A DNA stretch of 64,000 nucleotides from Carnegiea gigantea (lineage: Eukaryota > Streptophyta > Magnoliopsida > Caryophyllales > Cactaceae). The DNA is taken from positions 12,501 through 76,500 of the forward strand of contig JAKOGI010001984.1 in the NCBI GenBank assembly GCA_029747015.1, in the 5' to 3' direction. Shown piece after piece: positions 34,621 through 45,289 of this stretch (positions are counted from its first letter, which is position 1; each line of letters starts with the position of its first letter). A program made the translations under genes and the position numbers. The notes under the pieces are model-generated. The model saw nothing but the letters and a program-made list of their open reading frames with translations. It did not search any database and was not told where the DNA came from.

Positions 34621-36410
34621 AGTTTCTACCTGCAGTTCAAGGCCTTGGACTGCAGTTGAAGGCCTTGAATTTCTTGACTGTAACGAATTTCTTATTGGCT
34701 TGACCTGCAAGAACTTAGGAACATAATTAGTACATAGAGAGGGTTTTCCCTCAATTCACATTGGGTGGTCTTGTGGCTTTTGGTACCCAAATTTGAACTA
34801 ACCTAGGGCTAGATTTTCTAAAGGGGCATGAGTAAGACATATGACCATTCTTTAGGCAGTAATTGCATTTAATATGAGATTTGTTTTAGGACTTCGATTG
34901 AACAAAGAAGTTCTTATAGACTTTCTTTTTATTAAAGACATTATATCCAACTCCTTTATTGAATGACATCCTTTAAGAGCCTAATAATTTGTCCAAATTT
35001 TCTTGTCTCTTTGAAAACTTTAAAACCAATTTTTCAAAACCTTCACATTTAGATCAAACTTCTTGCTTCTTTGTTTTAAGAGTACCAATCTTCATATGAA
35101 GTTCATCATTTGATTTTTATAAGGCCTCTTTTTCAAATGATAAGTTTCGAATGATTTTCTTTAAAGACTTTATTTTGGACAAATATTTTTGCTCACATTC
35201 AATGCAAATAACCAAAGTTTGGGCTAATTCACCTTTAGAATATTCAAGAAATTTAGAATAATCTACCTCATCCAAGTTTTCAAATTCAGTTTCTTAGACG
35301 TCATTCGCTATAAGGCATAGGTTTGTAATTTCTTCTTCTTTGTCACCGTCACTGGAGTCACTATCACTCCATGCGACAATAATGGGTCTCTTGAATTCCT
35401 TCTTGGCTTTGTGCTTGTGTTTTTCAACTTTCATTTGCAAGACTGGACAATCTTTTACTATATCTCCTGGCAATCCACATCCAAAACAAGGACCTATGTT
35501 CGAATCATTTTTGTTGTGAAAAACTTCGTACCTTTTGAGAACTTCTCATTTTTGCTTGATGGAGATCCCTTTTTGTAGAACTTTTTGGGATCAAATTTCT
35601 TTGACTTGAACATTTTCTTCAATCCTCTAGCGATCATTCCCATAGTATCTTCATCCTCTTCGCTTGACTCATCTTCCGAAAAAATGGCATCTTCACTTCT
35701 AGTTTTGAATGCTGCTCCTTTCTTGAATTGAGTTTCTTTTTCCTCTTCATCTTCTTTAAGATGAATTTCGTGCGTAATGAGTTTTCCTAACAAATCATCC
35801 AAGGCTAGTGTCTTGAGGTTTTGGGCTTCCTCAATTGCAGTGACCTTGGGACCCACTTGTTTTTAGGAAGACACCGAAGTATTCTCCTAACCATCTCCTC
35901 GTTTGTGTAGGTTTTGCCAAGGGACTTGAGATTGTTGGTTATATCAGTGAACCTCGTGAACATCTCCTTGATCGCTTCATTGCGTTGCATTTTGGATAGC
36001 TTGTATTGATGAATGAACATGTTGATTTTTGTCTCTCTCACTTGACTTGTCCCTTCATATGTCACCACCAGCTTGTCCCATATTTCTTTGGCTAATTCAC
36101 ATACACAAATACGATTGTACTCATTAGCATCTAATCCACAATATAATATATGCATTACCTTACAGTTTTTTGACAGCCTTGTGAAGTCTTCTTGGGTGCA
36201 TTGATCTTCACTTTTCGCAACGATCTTTCTGTCAATCGTCATTTGCGGAACATATGGTCCTTTTGGTACGGTGCTTCATAATTCATAATTTTCAGTCTTG
36301 ATAAACATCTGCATCAAAATTTTCCAATATGAAAAGTTAGTGCCTCTAAACAAAGGGGGTCTAATAGTGGAACAACGTTGATCATAATAGCCTTCTCCAG
36401 TGGTGGCCAT
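34620..36410 (-). pseudogene. gag: Copia gag with two CCHC zinc knuckles
   Basis: Start ATG at 36408-36410 (MATTGEGYYDQRC). Residues ~10-45 are the DUF4219-like STIRPPLFRGTNFSYWKILM. The UBN2 core follows at 36242-35805 (ELAKEIWDKLVVTYEG, NEEMVRRILRCLPK). A lysine- and acid-rich linker at 35494-35856 leads to knuckle 1 (CFGCGLPGDIVKDC, ~35455-35500; its His is Asp) and, after a coiled-coil-like stretch, knuckle 2 (CNYCLKNGHMSYSC, ~34825-34870, intact). WVPK follows at ~34790. Gag forms the particle and binds RNA. A frameshift near 35830 and several TAG/TAA codons break it. Confidence 0.88.
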
Positions 36411-36453
36411 GATTGTTGCCCACTTGACGGTAAAGTCAAAATGCGGTGGGTCT

Positions 36454-36466
36454 GGCTCTGATATCA
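36454..36466 (-). promoter_or_regulatory. Copia element primer-binding site, initiator tRNA-Met type
   Basis: On the element strand TGATATCAGAGCC stands two bases after the 5' LTR end; the usual form is TGGTATCAGAGCC. Confidence 0.9.
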
Positions 36467-36468
36467 AT

Positions 36469-37412
36469 TGAAAGTTTGAAGGCTACTAAATCACCCTAGA
36501 GGGGGGTGAATAGGGTGGTGATCAAGATTGTGAATTAATCAAAATAAAGAACGAAAATATAAACGTGGATAAAATACAAGAACTTTTTAACAAGGATAAC
36601 CTCAACCAGGCTCAATCCCCACCTAGAGTTCCCTAACTCTAGGATTAACCCAATTATATTAAGAGGGATTGCTACAAATCTAGAGTACACTGTACTCTAA
36701 GTTCCAAGTTACCATTTGAACGCTTCAACTAGGCTTGACCCTTCAACTCTATAATCCCACCTTACTTACACCTTCAACAATACAACTTAAATGTAAAGGA
36801 ACTAAGTTTGAGGACAATGTATGCAAATGTATTGCTTGAGTAATATGCTAATGAGTGCTTGCAATTCCCTATTACTTTAGCTCTTCATTTAGCTCCATAT
36901 TTATAGGGGAAACTCAGAGGATTTGTTGGAAACTAGCCGATAGACACAATCTGGATTCCTGCTTCAGTTCAATGCCTTGGACTGCAGTTCAGTGCCCTTG
37001 AAATTCTAGCAAAATTAGCAACCAACGGTTATGAGCTATTTTTGGCTTGTTTTGATCTTCTTCAATGGCTACTTCCAATTTTTGAGCTGATGTATATTCT
37101 CAACGGCTACGTCCCATTTTGTTATGCTGTTGAGGATTTTCTTGATAAGGATGGCAATTGCTTTCCAAAAAATCAAGTCAGACATCAAGCATTTAAAGAG
37201 AATTTAGATCCTGATATTTACCTTATAAGGATCCCTGATAATAAGGAAACAATCATAATCAAAGGGATATTGTCAATCATAATATTTTTCAATTATAATC
37301 ATCATTGTAATATCAAGATAAGACAAATGTAACATGATGAATATGTCAATTGGTTAATCTCTTTTTATCTTTCATCAAAACATATAAAAAACACTCTTTA
37401 AGAAAGCTAACA
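36469..37412 (-). repeat. Copia element 5' LTR (944 bp)
   Basis: Partner of 33085-34038, same ends. The reading frame at 37042-37332 also occurs, broken, in the other LTR and is not a gene. Confidence 0.92.
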
Positions 37413-37417
37413 GAATT

Positions 37418-37438
37418 AATATAATGGCCAATTGGTTG
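37418..37438. other. Templated filler at the Copia insertion edge
   Basis: tataatggccaattggtt at 37420-37437 duplicates 37534-37551. The Tat 5' LTR has this phrase only once (54191-54208). Here it replaces about 51 bp (54053-54103 in the 5' LTR). Confidence 0.75.
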
Positions 37439-37904
37439 TTTTGTGCCGCTTCTCTGCTCCTTTTCTTTTTTTGCCCAGCGTCTCTTCTCTGCTCTTTTTT
37501 TTTTTTTTTCACAGAGACTCTCACCTTTTATGATATAATGGCCAATTGGTTATTCCTCCTCCCCCCACCTTGAGTTAAGTTGGAATAATTTGGTGAGTGG
37601 GAAGTTATACGGACATGATCATGGGAACCAAAAAAAAACAAAAAGCACGCTTCTTTTCTTTCTTTTTGTAGTTGGTTAGTACAACTTGTTTTTAGTGGGA
37701 AACTTTCAAATTTCCTGACAATGCAAAGCCACAATTGTGTAAAAATTTGAATTCCACTCAATCGCCAAGCAGATGATGTTCTTTTTTTTTTTTTGAGTTT
37801 CTACATCCATCTCATCCAAATATTACATTAGTAATTTTAGGAAATTGGCAACCTCTATTAATACAAATTTTTATATAAAAAAAGCATGGATCATATTATA
37901 AGTC

Positions 37905-38159
37905 CCCATTTTTTTTTTTTTTTTGGGAGTAATGGTAAGCAAGCCTAACCCATCAGGCCCCTATCTCTGGCATACCCAATGGACCTTAACATGCCAAGGA
38001 ATAAAGTATACAAAAGCCCAGACAAGCTGCCTAGGAATCCAACCCCAACTGCAAAGCTTTGTGCACAAAGCACAGCATTCGCGTCCCCCCCGAGCCGAAC
38101 TCAGGTGGGAAGTGTGTGGGAAGGCAGCAATGGCCAACTAGGCCGATTGCTCTTTGTTG
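37905..38159 (-). mobile_element. SINE with poly(A) tail
   Basis: A ~255 bp insertion flanked by tattataagtc (37894-37904 and 38160-38170). The tail is the T-run at 37910-37924 (plus strand), so the SINE lies on the minus strand. Near its 5' end the box-A-like GGCCTAGTTGGCC occurs ~20 bp in, followed by a box-B-like GAGTTCGGCTCGG, as in tRNA-derived plant SINEs transcribed by RNA polymerase III. The Tat 5' LTR shows the empty site (around 54576-54590). Frames at 37923-38167 are in the SINE. Confidence 0.85.
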
Positions 38160-38356
38160 TATTATAAGTCATCATGATTTTAGTCCCATGAATTTAATTT
38201 GAGAGTCTGACTAATTTTTCTGTTATTAAACTAAAACAAATTTCGTAAAAATTTGTAGTCCAATAGTTACACCCCACGTATCATGTGTGTGAACATTTGT
38301 GAGTACAGATGATGCACGAACTAAATTTTGATTTTTTTTTGATGTGTAATTTTTTA

Positions 38357-38659
<303 letters not shown>

Positions 38660-38664
38660 TTGCA

Positions 38665-41540
38665 ATGGATGGGAGTTGCGGTTCTCAAAGGGCACCCCGC
38701 GAAAGTGGTGACGAGTCATCACACAATCCTATTTATAGACGTTCTTCTTCTTTAAAAACCGTTACTGTTTCTCCTCCACCAGACTCTAGGGTCATTTGGA
38801 TAAGAAAAGAAAAGGTGCGAAAAGGCACCCTCTCCCATTCATACAACAATGAGAAAAGTTGCATCAAAGTCTGCAGGGATTATTCAAACTTCTTCGATGC
38901 CATAGTTCTCAAAAAGGTCAACACGGAGTCTAAGGGGGATGAAAAATTTGGTTGCTTCATCATTTTATCTTGCTCTTCATAAACTTCTCACTCTAAGAAG
39001 GAATTGGGGCATGGACTTTAAATTTCGGGGGCTACCCAACTTTATGGTTGGTGCTATTGAATGGACTGAGTATATTTTGAAGCATTTTGAGCATACCATT
39101 AGATCAACAAACATATATAGAGCCATTGGTGTATCTTGTTACCCCTTGTGTGGAGAGCATTTTGTGAGCTTTGGGGCCCTCTAACAAATATGCTCCATCA
39201 CGGTGCTGGAGAAATTCGTATCTCTCTCTATAACATAGAGAGAATCGCCAGTCTTCCAATTTTAGGAGATGTATATGAAGAATTTTTGCCTCGCAACGAA
39301 GATTTGATGGACGACGATATATTTTCACCAACAGTCCTAGAGTTGCATTGTATACATGCTGAACTTTATGCTTTCATAAGAGCAATCATGTCTATTAGGA
39401 TTGGTGGTTGGATCATTTTTATAGAGGGGAATTAATATGGGGTACTTTTGGAAAAGGCGCGGAACAGAGGACATCATCTAGCCCTCCATGAGTCACGCAA
39501 AGGGGTCATCCTTCGACTTTAAATATCACCAATATTGGAGAGCCTGTGGCTTTCTTGGCTTTCTGGTTGAGTCATTTTGTCCTACCATATCATAGTGAAG
39601 TGATAAGACTAGAGACCTTCGTAATGGCTTCTTTAATGGCAACAGGTCAAAAGATCTCCCTGGCTCCGACAGTGCTAGGGTACATCTGCCACGGTTTAGG
39701 GTAGGTTGCAAGTCATCCTGATCATCGGGGTCGAGCTAATCCTTGTTTTCCCATTCATTATGTAGTGGGTTGGTTAGCAGAAGTTTTTCCGGCCTTATAT
39801 TCTCAAGGCCCTGATTCTGAGTGTCCAGTAGATTATCCTACCTTGATGCGCTACACTGGAATGTCAATCAAGCGATTTACACTAGCACAAGCAAGGAGCA
39901 TGTTTAGAAACGGGCAATCTGTCTCTTTTCGTGCAAGCACATTTTTGGAGCGTTCATCGAAAGGATGGGACTTAGTCGATATGAATCTATCAGATGAAGA
40001 TTTCAAATTTTTATTATCTATAAGATCTTCTGTGCTTCATGTTCGCATTGGTTCTGAATTACTTCTGGCGCCCTATTATCCACATCGATTTACTCAGCAA
40101 TTTGGGTTTGACCAAGGTGTTCCTGCTAACACGCTAAGCTTTGCAGTCCCTCTTAGGCAACAAAGAAACATGATGAACCTTGCTTAGGTGGTGGCAACTC
40201 TCTATAGGCGTGACACTGGTGCCAAATTCTACATTCCAAATGTTTATTTTAGAGGACTTTATACTTGGAGTTATTGCAATTGGTGGTTTAGATCTAGCAC
40301 CCCTTACTTGAGCCAGTCTATCTAGAGAATCCACCAAATCACCGTCAATGATAAGGTAATTTTAAGGGAGCAGATTTTCATCATTGATCGCCTTCGCCCA
40401 AATCCACAGTCTATTGGCGGGCCTGTTAGAATTTCAGAAATGGTGGATAATAAGTCTCCCGAAGCCCAAGGGAAAGATTACTGGAGTTTCTTCCAAAGGG
40501 CAATCCACAGGCTTTTCTGCTAAAGGGATATCTGCTGGGCCTTCTTCAAAGAAGGGAAAGGAAAGAGTCTTCGAGAGTGACCATAAATCAAAAAAGCAAA
40601 AAAGAACTTATCGTGAGCAATCTCCTAGTGACGTCAATTTCAAGAGAGCTTGTTATGATCATCCTGATCGCTCTGATGATTCTGACGAAGGAAATGGTTT
40701 GGGGTTTAATGATTTACCCATATCTGATCTTGAGCAAGAGACTAGGTGCCCATAGGATGCCCCAACATCAGATAGCATAGATATACCTATAATAGCAGCC
40801 AACTCTGTTATGGAGGAGAAGCAAGATCCTCTTATGACTACCATTATCCCTGTGCAAGTCACTCTAAATGATGTAGTGGAAGTTATACCACTTCAAAGTG
40901 TCCCCACTACCATAAGGAGTCTTTTTGTTAACCCAATAGAAGATTGGGTCCAGGGGAGTATTCTTAGTGGGGTAAATGCTGTTGTGGACATGATTTCCCA
41001 CCAGGACTCTACGCAAGCTTTACTAGCCAATAGGGTGCGGGCTTTTCGATCTTTAAAAATCCTTCATTCCTTCGCTGATGAATCTCATCTTAGCACCATA
41101 GAAATTTCCTGGCTTACTTCTAAGGTAGAAGAAGCATTTAATATAGCTGAAATTGTTGAAAAAATGGAAGGATTAGTGGATATCCAATGACTCCGTCTTC
41201 TATCTTCTCAATATTCTGCTTACACGTCAGAAATTGCTCATATAGAAGATAACCTTAAAGAGTTATCCAATGAGGCTTTGGGGCTTGAACTTTGAGAGAA
41301 GGAGATTTTGAAGGAAGAGGAATGGATTCGTAAAATGCAAGAGGACTTTATGGATTAAAGACGAAAATTAACTACTACAGAGGGTGAATTAAGGACCTGT
41401 TAATCTTAAAAGAAAGGAAAAGGAACGACTTCAAGTGAGTTGGCTGAAGCAGGTGTTGCTAAACTCCAGGATTTGGAAAAGGAGAAGAATCAATTGAATA
41501 ATTTGGTTGACTCCATTGCCTCCTTTAATAAACACTAAGC
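38665..41540 (+). pseudogene. Antisense plant-mobile-domain (PMD) protein gene of the Tat element
   Basis: Plus-strand pieces at 38665-38982, 38939-39435, ~39535-39760 and 39765-40187, then 40384-40755 and 40810-41540, join into one broken gene. The PMD (PF10536-like) core shows in FKFRGLPNFMVGAIEWTEY, LPILGDVYEEFLP, VAFLAFWLSHFVLP (~39537-39580), PTVLGYICHGLG, and YIPNVYFRGLYTWSYCNWW (~40230-40280). The tail is low-complexity (GKITGVSSKGQSTG), acidic, then Leu/Glu-rich coiled coil to NLVDSIASFNKH. PMD proteins include the Arabidopsis MAIN/MAIL group and are also found inside plant gypsy and MULE transposons. The gene is antisense to pol, so it needs its own promoter. At least three frameshifts and several stops break it. 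Confidence 0.75.
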
Positions 41541-42011
41541 CATTTTTATTTTATGTTGTTATGTTTCATTCCTTAGTTCCCTTTGTTTTCAATTTATGTT
41601 TAGCCTTTGCTTTTTTGTATGAAATTATTTTGAATGTTGGAATAAGACGAAGATATTAATAATGCAGCAACTCCTTTTGGTTGTTTTTTATTTATTTCTT
41701 ATTTTTGGTGCTAACTGCTGTTATTTCTTCTCCTTCATTCCCCTATTTTCATAATAGCAAAAATCAACATAATTGCACTAAAAATGGCAACTAATAACCG
41801 ATCTTTACTATGAGTTTCATATGACAATTTACAATATCACATGAATTAAAAGTGTTTTTTTTTTAACATATAGGAGAAAAGGGAATTTGTTTAATCTTGT
41901 GGCTGAGTCCAGCATGAAGCTAGATTGCCTGCGTCCCCCCTTTTTGAGGGATCAAGCCTACCGTAGTTCGATGGGACTCAACTGTCCATAAACTTCAAGT
42001 AAAGAATTTCT
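41541..42011. other. Spacer between the convergent PMD and integrase 3' ends
   Basis: AT-rich, no open frame. Probably holds the 3' ends of both transcripts. TTTTATTTTATG-like stretches at 41545-41560 could serve polyadenylation, but no clear signal is seen. Confidence 0.4.
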
Positions 42012-43060
42012 TTACAAATTTGCGATTGACACAAGCATAGATAATTTGTCCATCATGATTTGAGAGCTCATACGCCCTCTAGGGAAGACCTTGGTGATTA
42101 TACATGGGCCTTCCCATGTGGAATCAAATTTTCCTTGTGTCTTTTGATTTATAACAATAGGTCTCCTCATTGTTAAGACCAAATCACTGATGCCAAATGA
42201 GCGAAACTTGACTCGCCTATTGAATGCGCTAGCCACTTGAGCTTGATAAATCTCAAGCCGTTGTTGAACCATTAACCGACGCTCATTCGATGCCTCGAGT
42301 TTAGCCAATCTGACCTGAGTATTTGCATCTAGGTCAGTGAATTACATGGCCACTCTTAAAGAACGTAACTGCACCTCTAGAGGTAACACAACTTCTGAAC
42401 CAAAGAACAAACTGTAGGGTGTACAACCAGTTGCAGTTTGACTTGTGGTTCGATAGGCCAATAAAGCTTCTGGCAGTCGTTCATGCCAATCCCTCTTTGA
42501 TCTTGAGATCATTTTCTTTAAAATCTTACAAAGCACTTTATTGAATGCTTCACCTTGACGATTTGATGACGGATTATAGTTTGATGAGAAGCTCTATCTG
42601 AACTTGTACTTCTTCGCAAGCCTTGTCATCGCTTGATTTTTGAAGTAAAGGGCATTATCTAAAATGATCTTGTATGGAACTCCATCCCTGTAAATTAGGT
42701 GGGTCCTGATGAAATCCGGGACTTGTTTTGCCCCCACTTCTCTTAATGCAATGGCTTCAGCCTACTTTGAAAAATAATCTATGGCTGCTAGAATAAACAC
42801 ATGACCACGAGAGGAGCATGGCTTGAAAGGTCCTATCACATTGAGCCCCCATGCATGAAAGGGCCAAGATAATATGCTTGGGTGGAGTAATTGTGGTGGT
42901 TGGTGGATGAAATCTCCATGTATTTGACAAGCTTGACAAGCTTTAGCAAATTTTATAGCATCTTAAACCATACTTGGCCAATAATAGCCCAACATTTTGA
43001 TTTGATTAGCAAGTTTTGGACCTGTCTGATAAGCACCACATAGCCCAGCATGAATTTCAC
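42012..43060 (-). pseudogene. IN: Tat integrase
   Basis: Minus-strand blocks in order: zinc-binding region with CQACQIHGDFIHQPP (~42910), core Asp in WGLNVIGPF (Asp replaced by Asn, ~42835), second Asp in YKIILDNALYF (~42665), the Glu region NRQGEAFNKVLCKILKKM (~42530), then SKRDWHERLPEALLAYRTT and the C-terminal VKFRSFGISDLVLTMRRP, GKFDSTWEGPCIITKVF. Ends at 42012. At least four stops lie in the core. Confidence 0.9.
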
Positions 43061-43745
43061 TTAGGACATAAGTAGCCTCCTCCCTTGACAAGCACCTAAG
43101 TAACACCCCATCTGAGGATTTCGATATAAAGTGTCATTTTTAAACGTAAATCTCAGCACTTGTTGTTTCACATCTACCATTTTCTTTGGATCAGTGGGTA
43201 AGATGCCATATTGAATGTACTCAATGAGAGGTTGCCTCCAATTTGTTTCTTCTTCGACCTCAAAAACTGAGACTACATTTATTTCTTCTGTGTCATCAAA
43301 ACGGTCCAAGGCTAAGACCAGCAAATGACGTTCCCCGATTATTATTTGAATTTCCCTTTCATCAGGGAGTGTCAGTGAAGCAGCCAACTTTGCTAAAGCA
43401 TCAGTTTTATTGTTCTCAGAGCTTGGTATATGGTTAACCTGTACTTGAAGGAGTTGGTTCATAAGGCTTCTTGCCCTTTGATAAAGAGGCACTAATTTGA
43501 CATTTCTTACCTCGTACTGACCACGTATTTGTCGGATAATTAACTGAGAATCACCGAATACTTCAAGCTGGTCAATACGCATTTCCAGGACCAATTCGAG
43601 GCCAATGATGAGTGCCTCATATTCAGCCAAATTATTTGAACATATCTCATGGAGAGAAAATGAACAAGGGATAAGTTCTCTTGATGGTGTGATGAACAAA
43701 ATCCCTACTCTGGCTCCCCGACTCCTTGCTGCCCATCAAGTTTAA
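43061..43745 (-). pseudogene. aRH: Tat archaeal-type second RNase H (aRNH)
   Basis: The long open stretch 43061-43699 carries NNLAEYEALIIGLELV (catalytic Glu), LEVFGDSQLIIRQIRGQYE (Asp) and NKTDALAKLAASL (last Asp). The first Asp lies upstream in another frame near 43738 (FDG). After the domain comes the start of the integrase zinc-binding region. This extra RNase H downstream of the usual one is the hallmark of the Tat lineage. Confidence 0.9.
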
Positions 43746-44146
43746 ATCTCAACAAGCATAACTTCATTATCTGGTAGATCATTGGGTAGTTCTTCATTAT
43801 CTGGACACAGATATGCTGCTAAGAAAGCAACTATAGCTTGTCCCTTTACTGCCTTTTGAGGCATGAACTTGATGTCGAAAGGGGCCAAAAGCATAGCCCA
43901 TGTAGCCAATCTCTCTGATAGCATGTTCTTAGACAATATACACCTTAACGGATCTGCCTTCGAGCTCAAAATGATCTGATGGGACAAGAGGCATTGCCGT
44001 AATTTTTGAACGGAAAAAACCAAAGCAAGGCAAATTTTCTCCATGGAGGAGTAATTTACTTCTGCACCTACCATTGTTCAGTTGATATAATATAGGGCAT
44101 TTTCTTTCCCTTTGACACTACATTGAGCCAACATAGCCCCTAAAGA
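43742..44146 (-). pseudogene. RH: Tat retroviral-type RNase H
   Basis: MVGAEVNYSSMEKICLALVFSVQKLRQCL contains the Glu block; ILSSKADPLRCILSK carries the next Asp block; LAPFDIKFMPQKAVKGQAI ends the domain. A stop separates it from RT. In Tat elements this domain is usually partly degenerate, the aRNH being the active one. Confidence 0.85.
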
Positions 44147-45289
44147 TCATTCGAGGGATGCTATGTATAATATTAAGGGCTTTTCCTGTATTAGAGCCAT
44201 TAGAACAGGTGATCTTGTGAGGTATTGCTTGATGCTTTCAAAAGCATTTTGACATGCTTGATCCCAAATGAAGGGCGTGTCCTTTTTCAGGAGTCTTATG
44301 AAAGGCTGGCACCTTTCTGACAAATTTGAGATGAAGCGCTTTATGTAAGCTAACCTTCCTTGTAATCCTCGCAATTCCTTTAAGTGTCTTGGAGGGGGCA
44401 TTTGGATTATGGCCTTGACTTTATTGGGGTCAATCTCAATCCTTTCTTTCCAAACCATAAAGTCGAGGAATTTTCCTAAGGTAACCCCAAATGCACATTT
44501 TAAGGGGTTCATCTTAAGCTGATGTTGAGGAGGAAATCATAAAAAATAATCGTCATGGCTCTCTGGTAAGTGGCCCCGGCATTTTTCAAGCCAAACGGCA
44601 TTACTGTATAGCAGTATATGCCTTGTGGCATCCGAAAGGCCCCTAAGTCTTCATCTTCAGGGTCCATTTTGATTTAATTATACCCTGAGAAACCTTCCAT
44701 AAAAGACAAAGCACCAAACCCCATAGTGGCATGCATTGTTTAAGTCCCTGAAATCCACACATATTCGGAGCTGACCATTCTTTTTCTGAACAAGGATAAT
44801 GTTAGCTAACCAAGTTGGGTATTGAACTTCGCAAATGAAGTTAACCTTTATAAGCTTGTCTACCTCAACATTTATTTGGATTGTCAAGTCAGGACGAAAG
44901 CGCTGCTGAGGCTGCTGTATTGGCTTTACCCCCATAGAAATAGCTAACTTGTGAACAACGACATTTGGATCCAAGCCCGACATGTCTTGATATCCCCAAA
45001 CAAATAAATCTTTATATTCCTGAAGGAATAGCTCATATTGTGCCATACCTTCATCATTCAATATGACACTTGCAAAAATTGGCCTGGGGTCATTAGTTGT
45101 TCCTAAGTTTATCTCCCGTAGCTCATCGATTGTAGCTTGACCACCGTCTTCCATTTCTAGTGATGCTGCTTGAACAACCTCGGCAAAATCCAAGTAGGAC
45201 TCTTGTTCTATAGGAATTGAGTTATCTTTTGGGCGTTTGGATGAATTATCTTCAACTTGAGTTTCGCCACACATTTTCGAGTCTATCAT
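44147..45289 (-). pseudogene. RT: Tat reverse transcriptase with two internal deletions
   Basis: 44678-45289 gives KDLFVWGYQDMSGLDPNVVV, then LANIILVQKKNGQLRICVDF and RDLNNAC; there about 25 codons are lost and the frame shifts (HYGVW...). GAFRMPQGIYCYTVMPFGLK then runs in another frame (~44630-44580), stops at a MTIIF-like end, and restarts at 44512 as MNPLKCAFGVTLGKFLDF. The segment that should hold the catalytic YVDD is missing. 44147-44512 is the thumb/connection with LKELRGLQGRLAYIKRFISN. Confidence 0.92.

Larger units (their letters stand above)
33085..37412 (-). mobile_element. Copia-superfamily gag-only element (TR-GAG type)
   Basis: LTRs 36469-37412 (5') and 33085-34038 (3'), minus. 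Primer site and purine tract are both present. The 2.4 kb internal region encodes a Copia gag with two zinc knuckles but no protease, integrase, RT or RNase H. The gag wording (UBN2/DUF4219 type with a C-terminal WVPK) resembles the SIRE-like lineage. The TSD is decayed: aaatc (33080-33084) and gaatt (37413-37417), each one transition from gaatc, which is present at the same site in the uninserted 5' LTR (54048-54052). LTRs differ by eye at about one base in twelve. Confidence 0.88.
29132..38265 (-). repeat. Tat 3' LTR, carrying Copia and SINE insertions
   Basis: Left edge tattgagc (5' LTR: tgttgagc), right edge ttgtagtccaata (5' LTR: ttgtagtctaaca). Without the Copia element and SINE it matches 50144-54683 along its length, apart from a ~51 bp loss beside the Copia element and a TTC/TTA microsatellite expansion at 31423-31495. 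Internal repeats include a 46 bp duplication (31541-31632) and GTGAG/CTCAC-bounded units (30788-30895). Plus-strand frames within it (29016-32000) and the minus frame 32692-32985 are not conserved genes. Confidence 0.9.

Noticed and set aside
38665..41540. PMD gene as an ordinary host gene
   Set aside because: It lies wholly inside the Tat element, between integrase and the 3' LTR, within the TSD-bounded insertion; PMD genes in this place are known in plant gypsy elements.
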